A stretch of 64,000 bases of DNA from Prochlorococcus sp. AG-402-K16 (GTDB lineage: Bacteria; Cyanobacteriota; Cyanobacteriia; PCC-6307; Cyanobiaceae). The DNA is taken from the NCBI GenBank assembly GCA_003216795.1, contig QCIH01000003.1:62001-126000 (forward strand), written 5' to 3'. The translations under genes were made by a program, and so were the position numbers. How positions within the stretch are numbered: position 1 is the first letter of the stretch; each line of letters opens with the position of its first letter. Below the pieces are notes generated by a model. The model was not told the DNA's origin and searched no databases. It worked only from the letters and a program-made list of their open reading frames with translations. Below, piece after piece: positions 9,329 to 18,292 of this stretch.

Positions 9329-10494
9329 TTTATAAATTCTTTTATTGATGATTCAATTGAATTTTTAATTTCATGACTTTTACTATCAAAACTATATTTA
9401 TAAAAAATCATTTCCCCAGGTTGTTTAATCAGTATTAGTGGTACACTTTTCCCATCACCTTTTTTATCGTATTTAAACTGGTCGATTATATCCAAAGGAT
9501 CTATCTTATTTAAATATAGGAAATCATTTTCAATATCCTTAAGTGTACTTCTTATTGCGTTTGAAATCTGATTATATAATTCTAAACTCATAAATTTTTT
9601 ATTAAATGAAAATGTATTTGCAATATGAATTCCTAAGAGAACTCCTAATCCATGAGGAATTTTAAAATTAACTAATTTTTCAATTGCATGCCCAAAAGTA
9701 TGCCCATAATTCATGGATCTTCTAACATCTTTTTCATACTCATCAAAATCAACAACTGATTTTTTAATGGATAATGATAATCTTAGTGCTGATGTGTATT
9801 TATCTTTGTCTAAATTTTTTGGATTTATAATGTAAGGTAGTATTTCTAAATAAGTATTTAAAGCTTTTTGAGAAGCAGTGAGACATAATCTAAGCATTTC
9901 TGATAAACCGGCTCTGTGGTCTATTGCAGGCATTGTTTCGATAGCAAAAATTGGAATTATTACCTCTTTTGGTGCTGAAAAAAGTCCCAGTATATTTTTA
10001 GCAAGTACTGTATTAACTGCACATTTTGCTCCAACGCAGGAATCTAATTGTCCTAATGTGGTTGTGGGCAAATAAATAAAAGGTTGTCCTCTTCTAAAAA
10101 GAGCGCATGCACAAGCAGATATATCCTGAACGATGCCCCCACCAATTGCAATTACTTTTGAACCTTTAGAGATATTATTTTCTATAAATAAATTAATAAG
10201 ATCAAGTACTGTGTTCATATTTTTGTTGGCTTCGATAGCCTCAAAACTGAAAATTTTATCTTTATTTTTTTCTGGAAGCTTATAAATTACTTCTACTTTT
10301 TGATCAATTATTATAAAATCTGAGGTCTCAAGAATTTCTAGATAATCACTATAGTTATTGATTGGTGAGACTGAATATTTCCTTGGAAATGAATTTATGA
10401 GTATAGGGAAGTTTTCTAGTTCAAAAGTTAAATTATTCTCATTAATTTTGAAATTCTCTTTTTCGTTTTCTTTAATTAATAAACTTTTTTTCAT
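9313..10494 (-). CDS. AroB-like sugar-phosphate cyclase (3-dehydroquinate synthase superfamily)
   Basis: A 393-residue protein with the NAD- and Zn-binding fold of 3-dehydroquinate synthase. GGGIVQD is at 118-124, LPTTTLGQLDSCVGAKCAVN at 142-161 and NYGHTFGHAIE at 262-272. The predicted zinc ligands are Glu199, His265 and His281. It is unlikely to be the housekeeping aroB: the second His motif reads PHGLG instead of the usual HGE, and the gene sits inside a sugar operon. Relatives in this superfamily make cyclitols (2-epi-5-epi-valiolone and others) from sedoheptulose 7-phosphate, or amino-DHQ. It overlaps the SDR gene upstream by 4 nt and the FGGY kinase downstream by 16 nt. Confidence 0.75.
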   Translation of the reverse strand: MKKSLLIKENEKENFKINENNLTFELENFPILINSFPRKYSVSPINNYSDYLEILETSDFIIIDQKVEVIYKLPEKNKDKIFSFEAIEANKNMNTVLDLINLFIENNISKGSKVIAIGGGIVQDISACACALFRRGQPFIYLPTTTLGQLDSCVGAKCAVNTVLAKNILGLFSAPKEVIIPIFAIETMPAIDHRAGLSEMLRLCLTASQKALNTYLEILPYIINPKNLDKDKYTSALRLSLSIKKSVVDFDEYEKDVRRSMNYGHTFGHAIEKLVNFKIPHGLGVLLGIHIANTFSFNKKFMSLELYNQISNAIRSTLKDIENDFLYLNKIDPLDIIDQFKYDKKGDGKSVPLILIKQPGEMIFYKYSFDSKSHEIKNSIESSIKEFIKWSRD

Positions 10495-11180
10495 GGTTCA
10501 AAAATACCACCACTGATCATACCACCATCTATTGTGATAAATGTACCAGTAAAATATTTATTAGGATTGCAAACATTCAAAAGTATAGAATCACTAAGTT
10601 CTGAGGGTAAGCCAAATCTTTTTTTTGCTATTCTTTGGCTTAATTTTTCTTGCATTTCGATACTTAAATTTTGATCAGAAAGTTTAGTTTTAAAAAAACC
10701 AGGCCTATATCCAATTATTTGAGTTTCTGGATATTCTAATGATAAACATTTTACAACTCCTTCAAGAGCGTGTTTTGAAACAACGTATGGTAAACGAGTA
10801 TGACGTCCGTAAATCCCGTATAAAGAAGAAATTACATGAACTCCAATAAGTGGATTTTTGAGATTTTTTTGAAGAATATCTACAATCGATAAAAAGGATA
10901 TACAGTTAACTGATATATGATTATTTAGACTTGCTAAGACATTTTGCGTAATTTCATTTTTAATTATTAAAGGCTTATTGACTCCTGCTGCGTAAAGTAT
11001 TTGGGTAGGTTGAAAATTAATTATTTTTTTTATTATTTCAGAACTAGGTAAATTACTCGCTAAATCCCATTCTTCTCTATTAACTTGAAAAATTAAAATA
11101 TTATTATCCTTGACTTTTTCTAATAATGGTTGAATTAAATCGCTTTTTGAACCAATTATTAATAGCTTTATTTCACTCAT
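10491..11180 (-). CDS. Short-chain dehydrogenase/reductase
   Basis: A 229-residue classical SDR. The catalytic Tyr132/Lys136 are in LPYVVSKHALE and the catalytic Ser is in VHVISSLYG (118-119). YAAGVNKP (63-70) corresponds to the NNAG motif. The N-terminal glycine motif is degenerate (LIIGSKSDLI), so cofactor binding may differ. The C-terminus has FITIDGGM, typical of SDRs. It lies between the TPP-dependent enzyme (26 nt upstream) and the AroB-like cyclase (4-nt overlap), so it probably oxidises or reduces an intermediate of their pathway. A role like YerF, reducing the branch ketone made by a TPP enzyme, is one possibility; a cyclitol dehydrogenase is another. Confidence 0.7.
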   Translation of the reverse strand: MSEIKLLIIGSKSDLIQPLLEKVKDNNILIFQVNREEWDLASNLPSSEIIKKIINFQPTQILYAAGVNKPLIIKNEITQNVLASLNNHISVNCISFLSIVDILQKNLKNPLIGVHVISSLYGIYGRHTRLPYVVSKHALEGVVKCLSLEYPETQIIGYRPGFFKTKLSDQNLSIEMQEKLSQRIAKKRFGLPSELSDSILLNVCNPNKYFTGTFITIDGGMISGGIFEP

Positions 11181-11206
11181 GATTTTTTAAAAATTTTGAT
11201 TATATT

Positions 11207-13063
11207 TTAATTTATTTTGAAGGCCTTATTTTTTATTTCTGTCATTCTTTCATCAGAGATAAAAGGTGCCATATCCTCTAATTCTGAAGTCGACATTGAT
11301 CCATCATCTAACTTTTTACTTGAAAGTTTAGGTTCAAAGGCTTGCTCGAGATTTAAGATTATTTCATGAATTATTGGACCTTCAATTTTTAGAGTTTCTA
11401 GAATGTCATTCTTGAGTGAATTTTCATTATCGCTTCTTTTATAACTTAATGCGAAACCTTTTGCTAAATTTTCAAAATCTGGGAATGGTAGACCTGACTC
11501 TATGCCACATCCGACTGGATTATCTGGGAAATAATTATGCTGTGTTTGTCTAATAGAGTGATAACCTTGGTTATTTAATAAAAATATTTTTATTGGAAGT
11601 TTTTTATAGCCTATTATTGCAAGTTCTTGCAAGTTCATCATTATTGATCCATCACCAGCAATACATATAATTTCCTCTTCTTCAGCATAAAAAGCTCCAA
11701 TTGCAGCGGGAATTTCATATCCCATTGATGCACATCCAGAATTATGGAAAAGTCTTTGTCCTTTTTTGATTATTGCTGCTTGAAATGTTACTACACAAGC
11801 TGTCCCATCAGCACATACGATTTTTCGGTTTTCAGGTAATTCTTTAAAAAGACAATCAATTAGAAAGTAAGGATTTATTAATTCGTTTTTTATTTTTGTG
11901 CAAGGTAAAGTGGCTGGAAATTCTTCAAGTAAATCTTTATTGAAAGCAATCCATTTCAACCAATTATCTTTTGTATTTGAACAATTTGTTATATTTATTT
12001 TATTTTTAAGTGTTAAGCTTAATCTCTTGAAAAAGTTTTTAATATCACCATTAACTTTTAAATCAGTATTTAGAGTTGGTTTTTCTAATTCATCTAAGTC
12101 TATATCTATATGACATCTCCAAGCATTTTTTGCGAATGAATTCCAATTGAAACTTACCTGTCTAATGTTTAATCTGCAGCCAATGATGATAACGCAATCT
12201 GATAATTGAACAGCAAAATTGCCTGCTCTATTACCTACTGAGCCAGGCCTGCCAGAATAACAATAGTGATCATCCCATAGAAGGTCGTTGTTGTTCCATC
12301 CAGTTACTGTTGCAATTGGCCAATCATCAATAAAATCAAGAAATTCCCCATAAGAATCACTTAGCCTAACTCCATTACCAACATATAAAACTGGTCTACT
12401 TGATGAAAGCAATTTTTCAGCAATAGTTTCTATATCTTTATCGGATATCTTTTTTTCTTCTTTTTTTGAAAAAGTTTCATTAAGATTAGTTTTATTTCTT
12501 AAAGGTACATTAACTAAATCTAGGAATTCGTTTCCTAATGGAGTCGCTTGAACGTCAATGGGGACATCTATCCATACAGGACCTTTTCTTCCTGTATTAG
12601 CGAGTAGAAATAACTCATCAATTAAATCAGCTACTGAATAAGGATCTTCTAATAGAATTGACTTCTTACAAATTTTTTCTGTCATACTTACTATATCAAC
12701 TTCTTGGTCACCAAGCTGCCTTAGATTAGGTCTGCCAGAATTTTTAACTAAAGTTTCTCTTTTAGCTTGACCTGAAACAATAATCATAGGAATTGAATCT
12801 ACGAAAGCACCAAATACCCCATTTATTGCATTTATTGATCCAGGCCCAGCAGTAACATTAACTATTGCTGGTTTTAATTTTAATCTTGAATAACTTTCAG
12901 CAGAAATCGAACAAGATTGTTCATGATGTAAAAAATAGACATTATCTCTGAAAATTGAACCAAAACTATCATTTAAGTGCATAGAAGCACCTCCAGTTAC
13001 CATAAAAACTTTTTCGCATCCAAGAAATTTCAACCTTCTAGCAATAAAATCTGATACCCTCAT
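11207..13063 (-). CDS. Thiamine-diphosphate-dependent enzyme, acetolactate-synthase-like
   Basis: A 618-residue protein with the three-domain layout of acetolactate synthase. The N-terminal Pyr domain carries the catalytic Glu48 (HHEQSCSISAE), followed by a central domain. The C-terminal PP domain has the ThDP/Mg motif GDGS (470-473), ending in LLNN about 25 residues later. It is the first gene of the minus-strand operon and diverges from rfbFGH, whose product is CDP-4-keto-3,6-dideoxyglucose. That nucleotide sugar is the substrate of YerE, an acetolactate-synthase-like enzyme that adds a two-carbon branch in yersiniose synthesis. A YerE-like role is therefore plausible, though acetolactate synthesis or action on a cyclitol is not excluded. 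Confidence 0.75.
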   Translation of the reverse strand: MRVSDFIARRLKFLGCEKVFMVTGGASMHLNDSFGSIFRDNVYFLHHEQSCSISAESYSRLKLKPAIVNVTAGPGSINAINGVFGAFVDSIPMIIVSGQAKRETLVKNSGRPNLRQLGDQEVDIVSMTEKICKKSILLEDPYSVADLIDELFLLANTGRKGPVWIDVPIDVQATPLGNEFLDLVNVPLRNKTNLNETFSKKEEKKISDKDIETIAEKLLSSSRPVLYVGNGVRLSDSYGEFLDFIDDWPIATVTGWNNNDLLWDDHYCYSGRPGSVGNRAGNFAVQLSDCVIIIGCRLNIRQVSFNWNSFAKNAWRCHIDIDLDELEKPTLNTDLKVNGDIKNFFKRLSLTLKNKINITNCSNTKDNWLKWIAFNKDLLEEFPATLPCTKIKNELINPYFLIDCLFKELPENRKIVCADGTACVVTFQAAIIKKGQRLFHNSGCASMGYEIPAAIGAFYAEEEEIICIAGDGSIMMNLQELAIIGYKKLPIKIFLLNNQGYHSIRQTQHNYFPDNPVGCGIESGLPFPDFENLAKGFALSYKRSDNENSLKNDILETLKIEGPIIHEIILNLEQAFEPKLSSKKLDDGSMSTSELEDMAPFISDERMTEIKNKAFKIN

Positions 13064-13229
13064 TCTTACAATAGGTTCTTTGTATTTTAATACTATAACT
13101 TTATTCGATTAATAAAAATTTTCTTGAATTTTAATTAATCAATAAAAATTTCAAAATTATGATTAATTTAAATAAAATAGAAATTTAGATAATTAATTAG
13201 CGATAATAAGCAAATATATACTTAAATAA
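13064..13229. promoter_or_regulatory. Divergent promoter region between the TPP-enzyme operon and rfbFGH
   Basis: This 166-nt, very AT-rich spacer separates the starts of two oppositely transcribed sugar operons and must contain both promoters. I see TATA-like -10 candidates on both strands (for example the GATAATAAG area near 13201 on the plus strand) but cannot fix a transcription start. Shared regulation of the two operons is an inference from this geometry. Confidence 0.4.
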
Positions 13230-14000
13230 ATGAAAGCTGTAATACTTGCTGGTGGTTTTGGAACGAGACTTTCTGAAGAAACATCAATCAAGCCAAAACC
13301 AATGGTAGAGATTGGAAATAAGCCCATACTTTGGCATATTTTGAAAATTTATAGTCATTACGGAATTAATGATTTTGTTATTTGTTGTGGGTACAAAGGT
13401 TACATGATTAAGGAATTCTTTTCGAATTATTTTTTATATTCCTCTGACATAACATTTAATATGAAAGATAATAAAATGGAAGTCCATTCTAGTGTTGCAG
13501 AGCCATGGAATATCACACTTGTTGACACAGGCGAAAAAACAATGACTGGCGGAAGATTAAAAAGAATTGCCAAATATATAAATAATGAAACTTTTTGTTT
13601 TACTTATGGTGATGGTGTTGCTGATGTAAATATTACAGAACTAATTAGTTTCCACAAAAAAAATAATTCAAAAGCAACTCTTACTGCAGTGCAACCTCCA
13701 GGAAGATTTGGATCTCTCGAGTTTGAAAGAGGTAAGGTACTCTCTTTCCAAGAAAAGCCAAAAGGTGATGGGAATTGGATTAACGGAGGATTTTTTGTCT
13801 TAGAGCCAGAAGTTTTTGACTATATTGAGGGAGATCAATCTGTATGGGAACAATATCCTTTAAAGAAATTAGCTGAGAATGGAGAATTAGCTGCTTACCA
13901 TCACAATGGATTTTGGCAACCAATGGATACTTTGAAAGATAAAATGTACTTAGATGAATTATGGAAAGATTCAAAATCACCCTGGAAATGCTGGAGTTGA
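13230..14000 (+). CDS. rfbF: Glucose-1-phosphate cytidylyltransferase
   Basis: A 256-residue nucleotidyltransferase. The N-terminus has the signature KAVILAGGFGTRLSEETS with the lysine-rich KPKPMVEIG, then TYGDGVADVNI (metal-binding region) and GGFFVLEPEVFDYI. Length and motifs match RfbF/DdhA, which joins glucose 1-phosphate and CTP to CDP-glucose in the cytosol. It starts the rfbF-rfbG-rfbH operon; rfbG begins 3 nt after its stop. This opens the CDP-3,6-dideoxyhexose branch and is separate from the dTDP-rhamnose enzymes elsewhere in the window. Confidence 0.92.
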   Translation: MKAVILAGGFGTRLSEETSIKPKPMVEIGNKPILWHILKIYSHYGINDFVICCGYKGYMIKEFFSNYFLYSSDITFNMKDNKMEVHSSVAEPWNITLVDTGEKTMTGGRLKRIAKYINNETFCFTYGDGVADVNITELISFHKKNNSKATLTAVQPPGRFGSLEFERGKVLSFQEKPKGDGNWINGGFFVLEPEVFDYIEGDQSVWEQYPLKKLAENGELAAYHHNGFWQPMDTLKDKMYLDELWKDSKSPWKCWS

Positions 14001-14003
14001 AAA

Positions 14004-15095
14004 ATGAATGTACAAAAAAGAAAAGTTCCAAACAAAAGATTCTGGGAAAATAAAAAAGTTCTTATAACTGGTCATACTGGATTTAAAGGCAGCTGGTTAA
14101 GTTTATGGCTTTTGCAAATGGGGTGCGATGTTATTGGAATAGCTTTAGAACCAGAAAATGAAAAAAATTTATTTGATCTTTTGAATCTAAAAGATCAAAT
14201 AAAACATTATATCTGTGATATAAGAAATAAAAAAGCTTTTGGGGAAATAATAAAAAAACATAAACCTGATATTATTTTTCATTTAGCGGCTCAACCTTTG
14301 GTAATAACTTCATATAAAAAACCTCTTGAAACATGGCAGGTAAATGTAATGGGGACTGTAAATCTTCTTGATGAAATTTCTTATTTGGATAAAAAGTGCA
14401 GTGTTGTTTTTATAACTACAGACAAGGTTTATGAAAATAATGAATGGACTTATGGATATAGAGAAATTGATAAATTAGGTGGTTTAGACCCATATAGTAG
14501 TAGCAAAGCTGCTTGTGAATTAGCCATTCATAGTTGGAGAGAAAGTTTTTATAGTTCAAATCAATACCAAAAAACAAATTTTTCAATCGCATCAGCTAGA
14601 GCTGGAAATGTTATTGGTGGTGGAGATTGGTCAGAAAATAGAATTGTGCCAGATGTAATAAGATCACTTGAAAAAAATAATGAAATCCATATAAGGAATC
14701 CATCCTCCACAAGACCATGGCAGCATGTTCTTGAACCACTTTCAGGTTATATTTTACTAGCAGAAAGATTACACTCTGATGAAAATGATATATTTTGTTC
14801 TCCATTTAACTTTGGACCTGAATTAGAAGCAAATAAATCAGTTTTAGAGTTGGTGCAAGAATGTCTTAAACATTGGGAAGGAGATTACACTATCCAAAAT
14901 AATAATGAGAAATTACATGAAGCGGGTAAGCTTAATTTAGTAATTGATAAAGCTTATAATACTCTTGATTGGAAACCAAGGTGGGATTTTTGCAAGACAA
15001 TAGATATAACTATCAATTGGTATAAAAATTTTACATTAAAAAAGAAATCTCCCCTAGAAAGTTGTCTTAATGATCTATCTTTGTATATAGATTAA
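14004..15095 (+). CDS. rfbG: CDP-glucose 4,6-dehydratase
   Basis: A 363-residue extended SDR. VLITGHTGFKGSWLSLWL is the family-specific NAD-binding motif (HTGFKGSW is typical of RfbG). FHLAAQPLV follows, then a catalytic ITTDKVY segment and YSSSKAACE with the YxxxK pair. The C-terminal ARAGNVIGGGDWSENRIVPD stretch is typical of this family. It converts CDP-glucose to CDP-4-keto-6-deoxyglucose. It lies 3 nt after rfbF and 10 nt before rfbH, so the three genes form one transcription unit making the precursor of a 3,6-dideoxy sugar. Confidence 0.92.
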   Translation: MNVQKRKVPNKRFWENKKVLITGHTGFKGSWLSLWLLQMGCDVIGIALEPENEKNLFDLLNLKDQIKHYICDIRNKKAFGEIIKKHKPDIIFHLAAQPLVITSYKKPLETWQVNVMGTVNLLDEISYLDKKCSVVFITTDKVYENNEWTYGYREIDKLGGLDPYSSSKAACELAIHSWRESFYSSNQYQKTNFSIASARAGNVIGGGDWSENRIVPDVIRSLEKNNEIHIRNPSSTRPWQHVLEPLSGYILLAERLHSDENDIFCSPFNFGPELEANKSVLELVQECLKHWEGDYTIQNNNEKLHEAGKLNLVIDKAYNTLDWKPRWDFCKTIDITINWYKNFTLKKKSPLESCLNDLSLYID

Positions 15096-15105
15096 AAATA
15101 ACTAA

Positions 15106-16605
15106 TTGGAAAATTTAAAAGAAATAAAAAGAAAAATTTTAGATCTGACTAGAGAATATTCCAGACAGGCACATTCTTCTTTTAGACCTGGTTCTGATGA
15201 ATTAAGGTCAGAATGGGAAATGGGAAATCCTATTCCATATGCTGGACGGGTTTTTACTGAAGATGAAGTAGAGGCAGCAATTTCTACTACATTAGATTTC
15301 TGGTTAACGCTTGGGAATGAAGGAAGTGCCATGGAGAAAGAACTAGGCGATTTTTTGGGGGCAAAAAAGTGCTTATTAGTTAACTCTGGATCTAGCGCAA
15401 ATTTAATAGCAATTTCTACTTTGACTTCTCATAAATTACCTTATAAAAAAAGAATAAACGTTGGGGACGAAGTAATAACTGTTGCAGCAGGATTTCCAAC
15501 TACTGTTGCTCCAATTATTCAAGTGGGAGCAGTTCCTGTTTTTATCGACGCAGATCCTACCACTGGGAATGCAAAATGTGAACAACTAGAAAGTGCCTAC
15601 AAACCTGGCAAAACAAAAGCAGTTATGATGGCACATGCTTTAGGCAATCCCTTTGAATTACTTAAAACAATCGAATTTTGTAAAAAGTATGATCTTTGGT
15701 TGATTGAAGATAATTGTGATGCCCTTGGATGTAGTTATACAATGCCTAAACATATTGCTAATAAATTTGGTTTCTTTCAAAACAGTCCTGGGCTAGATGA
15801 GGGTCCTAATAATATTGTCAGATGGACAGGCACTTGGGGAGATATTAGTACTCAAAGTTTCTACCCACCACATCATTTAACTATGGGCGAGGGCGGAGCA
15901 GTTAATATTATTAATAGTACTAAATTGGCAGTAATAGCTGAGAGTTTTAGAGATTGGGGCAGGGATTGTTGGTGCCCAAGTGGAATAGATAATACTTGTA
16001 AAAAAAGATTTGATTGGCAACTTGGAGATTTACCTAAGGGTTATGATCATAAATACACATATAGTCATCTGGGCTTTAACCTTAAACCATTAGATATTCA
16101 GGCATCTATTGGGAGAATTCAACTTAAAAGGCTTCCTGAGTTCATCGAAACTAGAAAACAAAATTGGGATTATTTACGTTCTGGACTGAAAATGAGTGAA
16201 GATTTTTTAGATTTTGCGTTACCTACACATGCAACTAGTTGGGATGAAGAGAAAGGCTTTACTTGGGATGATTCTGGATGTAGAACAGAATGCTCATGGT
16301 TTGGCTTTAAGATTTCTGTAAAGCAAAATGGCTCTTTTACTAGAACTGATTTAGCTAAAATATTAGATATAAATAAGATAGGTAATAGAATGCTTTTTGG
16401 AGGGAACTTATTAAGACAGCCAGCTTTCGTAGAACTTAAAAAGAACAGATCTGATGCATTTAGGTCAGCAGTAGATACAGAAGGTTCAGATAAAATTATG
16501 GAAGATACACTCTTCCTTGGAACTTACCCAGGCTTAACTAAAGAAATGATGGATTTTGAAATTCATACAATTAATAATTTTGTTTTTTCTGATAAAAAAT
16601 CTTAA
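15106..16605 (+). CDS. rfbH: CDP-4-dehydro-6-deoxyglucose 3-dehydratase (E1, PMP/[2Fe-2S] enzyme)
   Basis: A 499-residue aminotransferase-fold enzyme with a TTG start. In YPPHHLTMGEGG (254-264) a His replaces the usual PLP-binding Lys, the hallmark of E1. Cys288, Cys290 and Cys298 (CWCPSGIDNTC spacing C-x-C-x7-C) plus Cys204 match the E1 [2Fe-2S] ligands. E1 removes the 3-OH of CDP-4-keto-6-deoxyglucose, with a reductase partner (E3), giving CDP-4-keto-3,6-dideoxyglucose. The distance from Cys204 to Cys288 is about 26 residues longer than the spacing I recall for the family, because of an insertion near residues 214-241. No E3-type reductase is seen beside it. Confidence 0.9.
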   Translation: MENLKEIKRKILDLTREYSRQAHSSFRPGSDELRSEWEMGNPIPYAGRVFTEDEVEAAISTTLDFWLTLGNEGSAMEKELGDFLGAKKCLLVNSGSSANLIAISTLTSHKLPYKKRINVGDEVITVAAGFPTTVAPIIQVGAVPVFIDADPTTGNAKCEQLESAYKPGKTKAVMMAHALGNPFELLKTIEFCKKYDLWLIEDNCDALGCSYTMPKHIANKFGFFQNSPGLDEGPNNIVRWTGTWGDISTQSFYPPHHLTMGEGGAVNIINSTKLAVIAESFRDWGRDCWCPSGIDNTCKKRFDWQLGDLPKGYDHKYTYSHLGFNLKPLDIQASIGRIQLKRLPEFIETRKQNWDYLRSGLKMSEDFLDFALPTHATSWDEEKGFTWDDSGCRTECSWFGFKISVKQNGSFTRTDLAKILDINKIGNRMLFGGNLLRQPAFVELKKNRSDAFRSAVDTEGSDKIMEDTLFLGTYPGLTKEMMDFEIHTINNFVFSDKKS

Positions 16606-16761
16606 ATTTTTTCCTCAAGATTAATTATAAATATATAAATAAGTTATCATTTAAAGCTCAAACAATTAAGAGAATTTTATTTTATGGCACTTTCTTAATC
16701 GATTTAATCGTTATTTCTACATTCTAATTCATGATAAAATCAAAAAAATGCGAAAAATTTG

Positions 16762-18288
16762 ATGGCAAAAATATTTATTGACATGCCACCTTTTTCAAAA
16801 AAGAGTAATGGCGTTATTTGTTTTTATGAACTTTATGAATATTTGTTTGATAGAAATCTAGATTTATATTTTCTTGCAAGAAATATTTTTGAAATTAAAA
16901 ATAATTCATTATTGATTCCATATGATTTAAGTAAATATAGTTTTACTTTATCTTTAAAAGGAGCGATTAAAAATGATTGGTTAATAGCTAACGATACCAC
17001 TACAAAAAATATTATCAAAGAGGCAAGGCGAAGAGGTTTAAGAATCTTTTGGTGGCAATTAGCCCCATACAACTTTCTAGGAAGAAGAATATTCCCTAAA
17101 GTTGGTGAATTTAATCTGCCATTTTCATCATGTGTTGATCCATATGCAAAAAACTTTTTTTATTATCAACCTCCTATTGATAAATATTGGAAAAATGCAC
17201 TTAAATTATCTAATGAAGGTAATTTTAAAAAGGATTCAATAACTATCTATACAGGTAAAGGTAGAGTTAAAAAATTACCTTTAGAAATACAGAAACTTTT
17301 CAGAAAATATAATATCAATTTAATTTCTAGAACTTATCCCAAGAGAAGAAGTGGAGTGTTTAAGCTTCTTTTAGAAAGTATAGCATTTATAACTTTTGAT
17401 GAATTAACTCAACTTAATCTAGAGGCAGCCTCTTTAGGATTACCAGTATTTGTTGTAAATCAAATTTTTCCAGATATTGTATATAAAAAATTTCCCGTTA
17501 AATCGCTTGGAGAGAGGGTTACTTCAAATCCTAAACAATTTTTAGAGTTATTAGAAAAGAGTAAAAATAATAAGTTGAATAAATTTTATATTGGTGAATT
17601 AATACAAAATAATCAAAGCACCTTTAATAATATTTTTAAAATTTTAACTGAAAATGACGAGCAATTCTTATTAGGTCAAAATGATCTAAGAAGGTTAAAA
17701 ACTTGGACAAAATTTTTAAAAAATAAAAATATGATTCATCCCCATCTGGATGGCGGGCAATCTGCAGGATCTTTATTTATAAAAAAATATTGTAGTAACT
17801 TGATTACTCAAAGAAATAGTAATTTACTTCATTTAAAAATTTTTCTTCTTGAAGAAATTTGCAAATTCTTATTTGATTTAAAATTATTACAAGTAATTTT
17901 ATTTTTTTCAAAAAAAGCATCAGATTTTTTTCGTATAAATAAATTATTAAACAAATATCTTTCTTTAAAGAGATTTATTAAATATAGATTTGATAAAAAT
18001 TATGCTTATTCCATATTTCAGGAGAGTTCAAATAGATGGAGTAATAATAAACTTTCAATAGATCAAATAATTGAAAATGTAGATGAAAAACTTTCTATTT
18101 ACGATGATATGATTATTCAAAATGATTTAGAACAAATTAGCCAAATTTCTTATATTAGTTTTCCTAGAAATACCCCTAAAAAAAATAAACTAAAGTCAAT
18201 TCAAACTATTTTTGATAATTCATATTTAAGTTTCCCAAAATCTGTTTCTTTGAAGATAAAATATAAACTTTTTAAAAAAAATGATTAA
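16762..18288 (+). CDS. Glycosyltransferase-like protein (GT-B-like N-terminal domain)
   Basis: About 508 residues from the ATG at 16762; a TTG just before it is in frame. The first 300 residues look like a diverged GT-B glycosyltransferase. AKIFIDMPPFSKKSNG resembles an N-terminal acceptor-domain strand, and FDELTQLNLEAASLGLPVFV resembles the E-x7-E donor-binding motif of GT4-type enzymes. The C-terminal 200 residues are Lys/Ile/Phe-rich and unrecognised. The gene follows rfbH on the same strand after about 155 nt, so it may transfer the dideoxy or branched sugar made by the operon. It converges with wzm 4 nt away. The family assignment is moderate at best. Confidence 0.55.
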   Translation: MAKIFIDMPPFSKKSNGVICFYELYEYLFDRNLDLYFLARNIFEIKNNSLLIPYDLSKYSFTLSLKGAIKNDWLIANDTTTKNIIKEARRRGLRIFWWQLAPYNFLGRRIFPKVGEFNLPFSSCVDPYAKNFFYYQPPIDKYWKNALKLSNEGNFKKDSITIYTGKGRVKKLPLEIQKLFRKYNINLISRTYPKRRSGVFKLLLESIAFITFDELTQLNLEAASLGLPVFVVNQIFPDIVYKKFPVKSLGERVTSNPKQFLELLEKSKNNKLNKFYIGELIQNNQSTFNNIFKILTENDEQFLLGQNDLRRLKTWTKFLKNKNMIHPHLDGGQSAGSLFIKKYCSNLITQRNSNLLHLKIFLLEEICKFLFDLKLLQVILFFSKKASDFFRINKLLNKYLSLKRFIKYRFDKNYAYSIFQESSNRWSNNKLSIDQIIENVDEKLSIYDDMIIQNDLEQISQISYISFPRNTPKKNKLKSIQTIFDNSYLSFPKSVSLKIKYKLFKKND

Positions 18289-18292
18289 ATTT

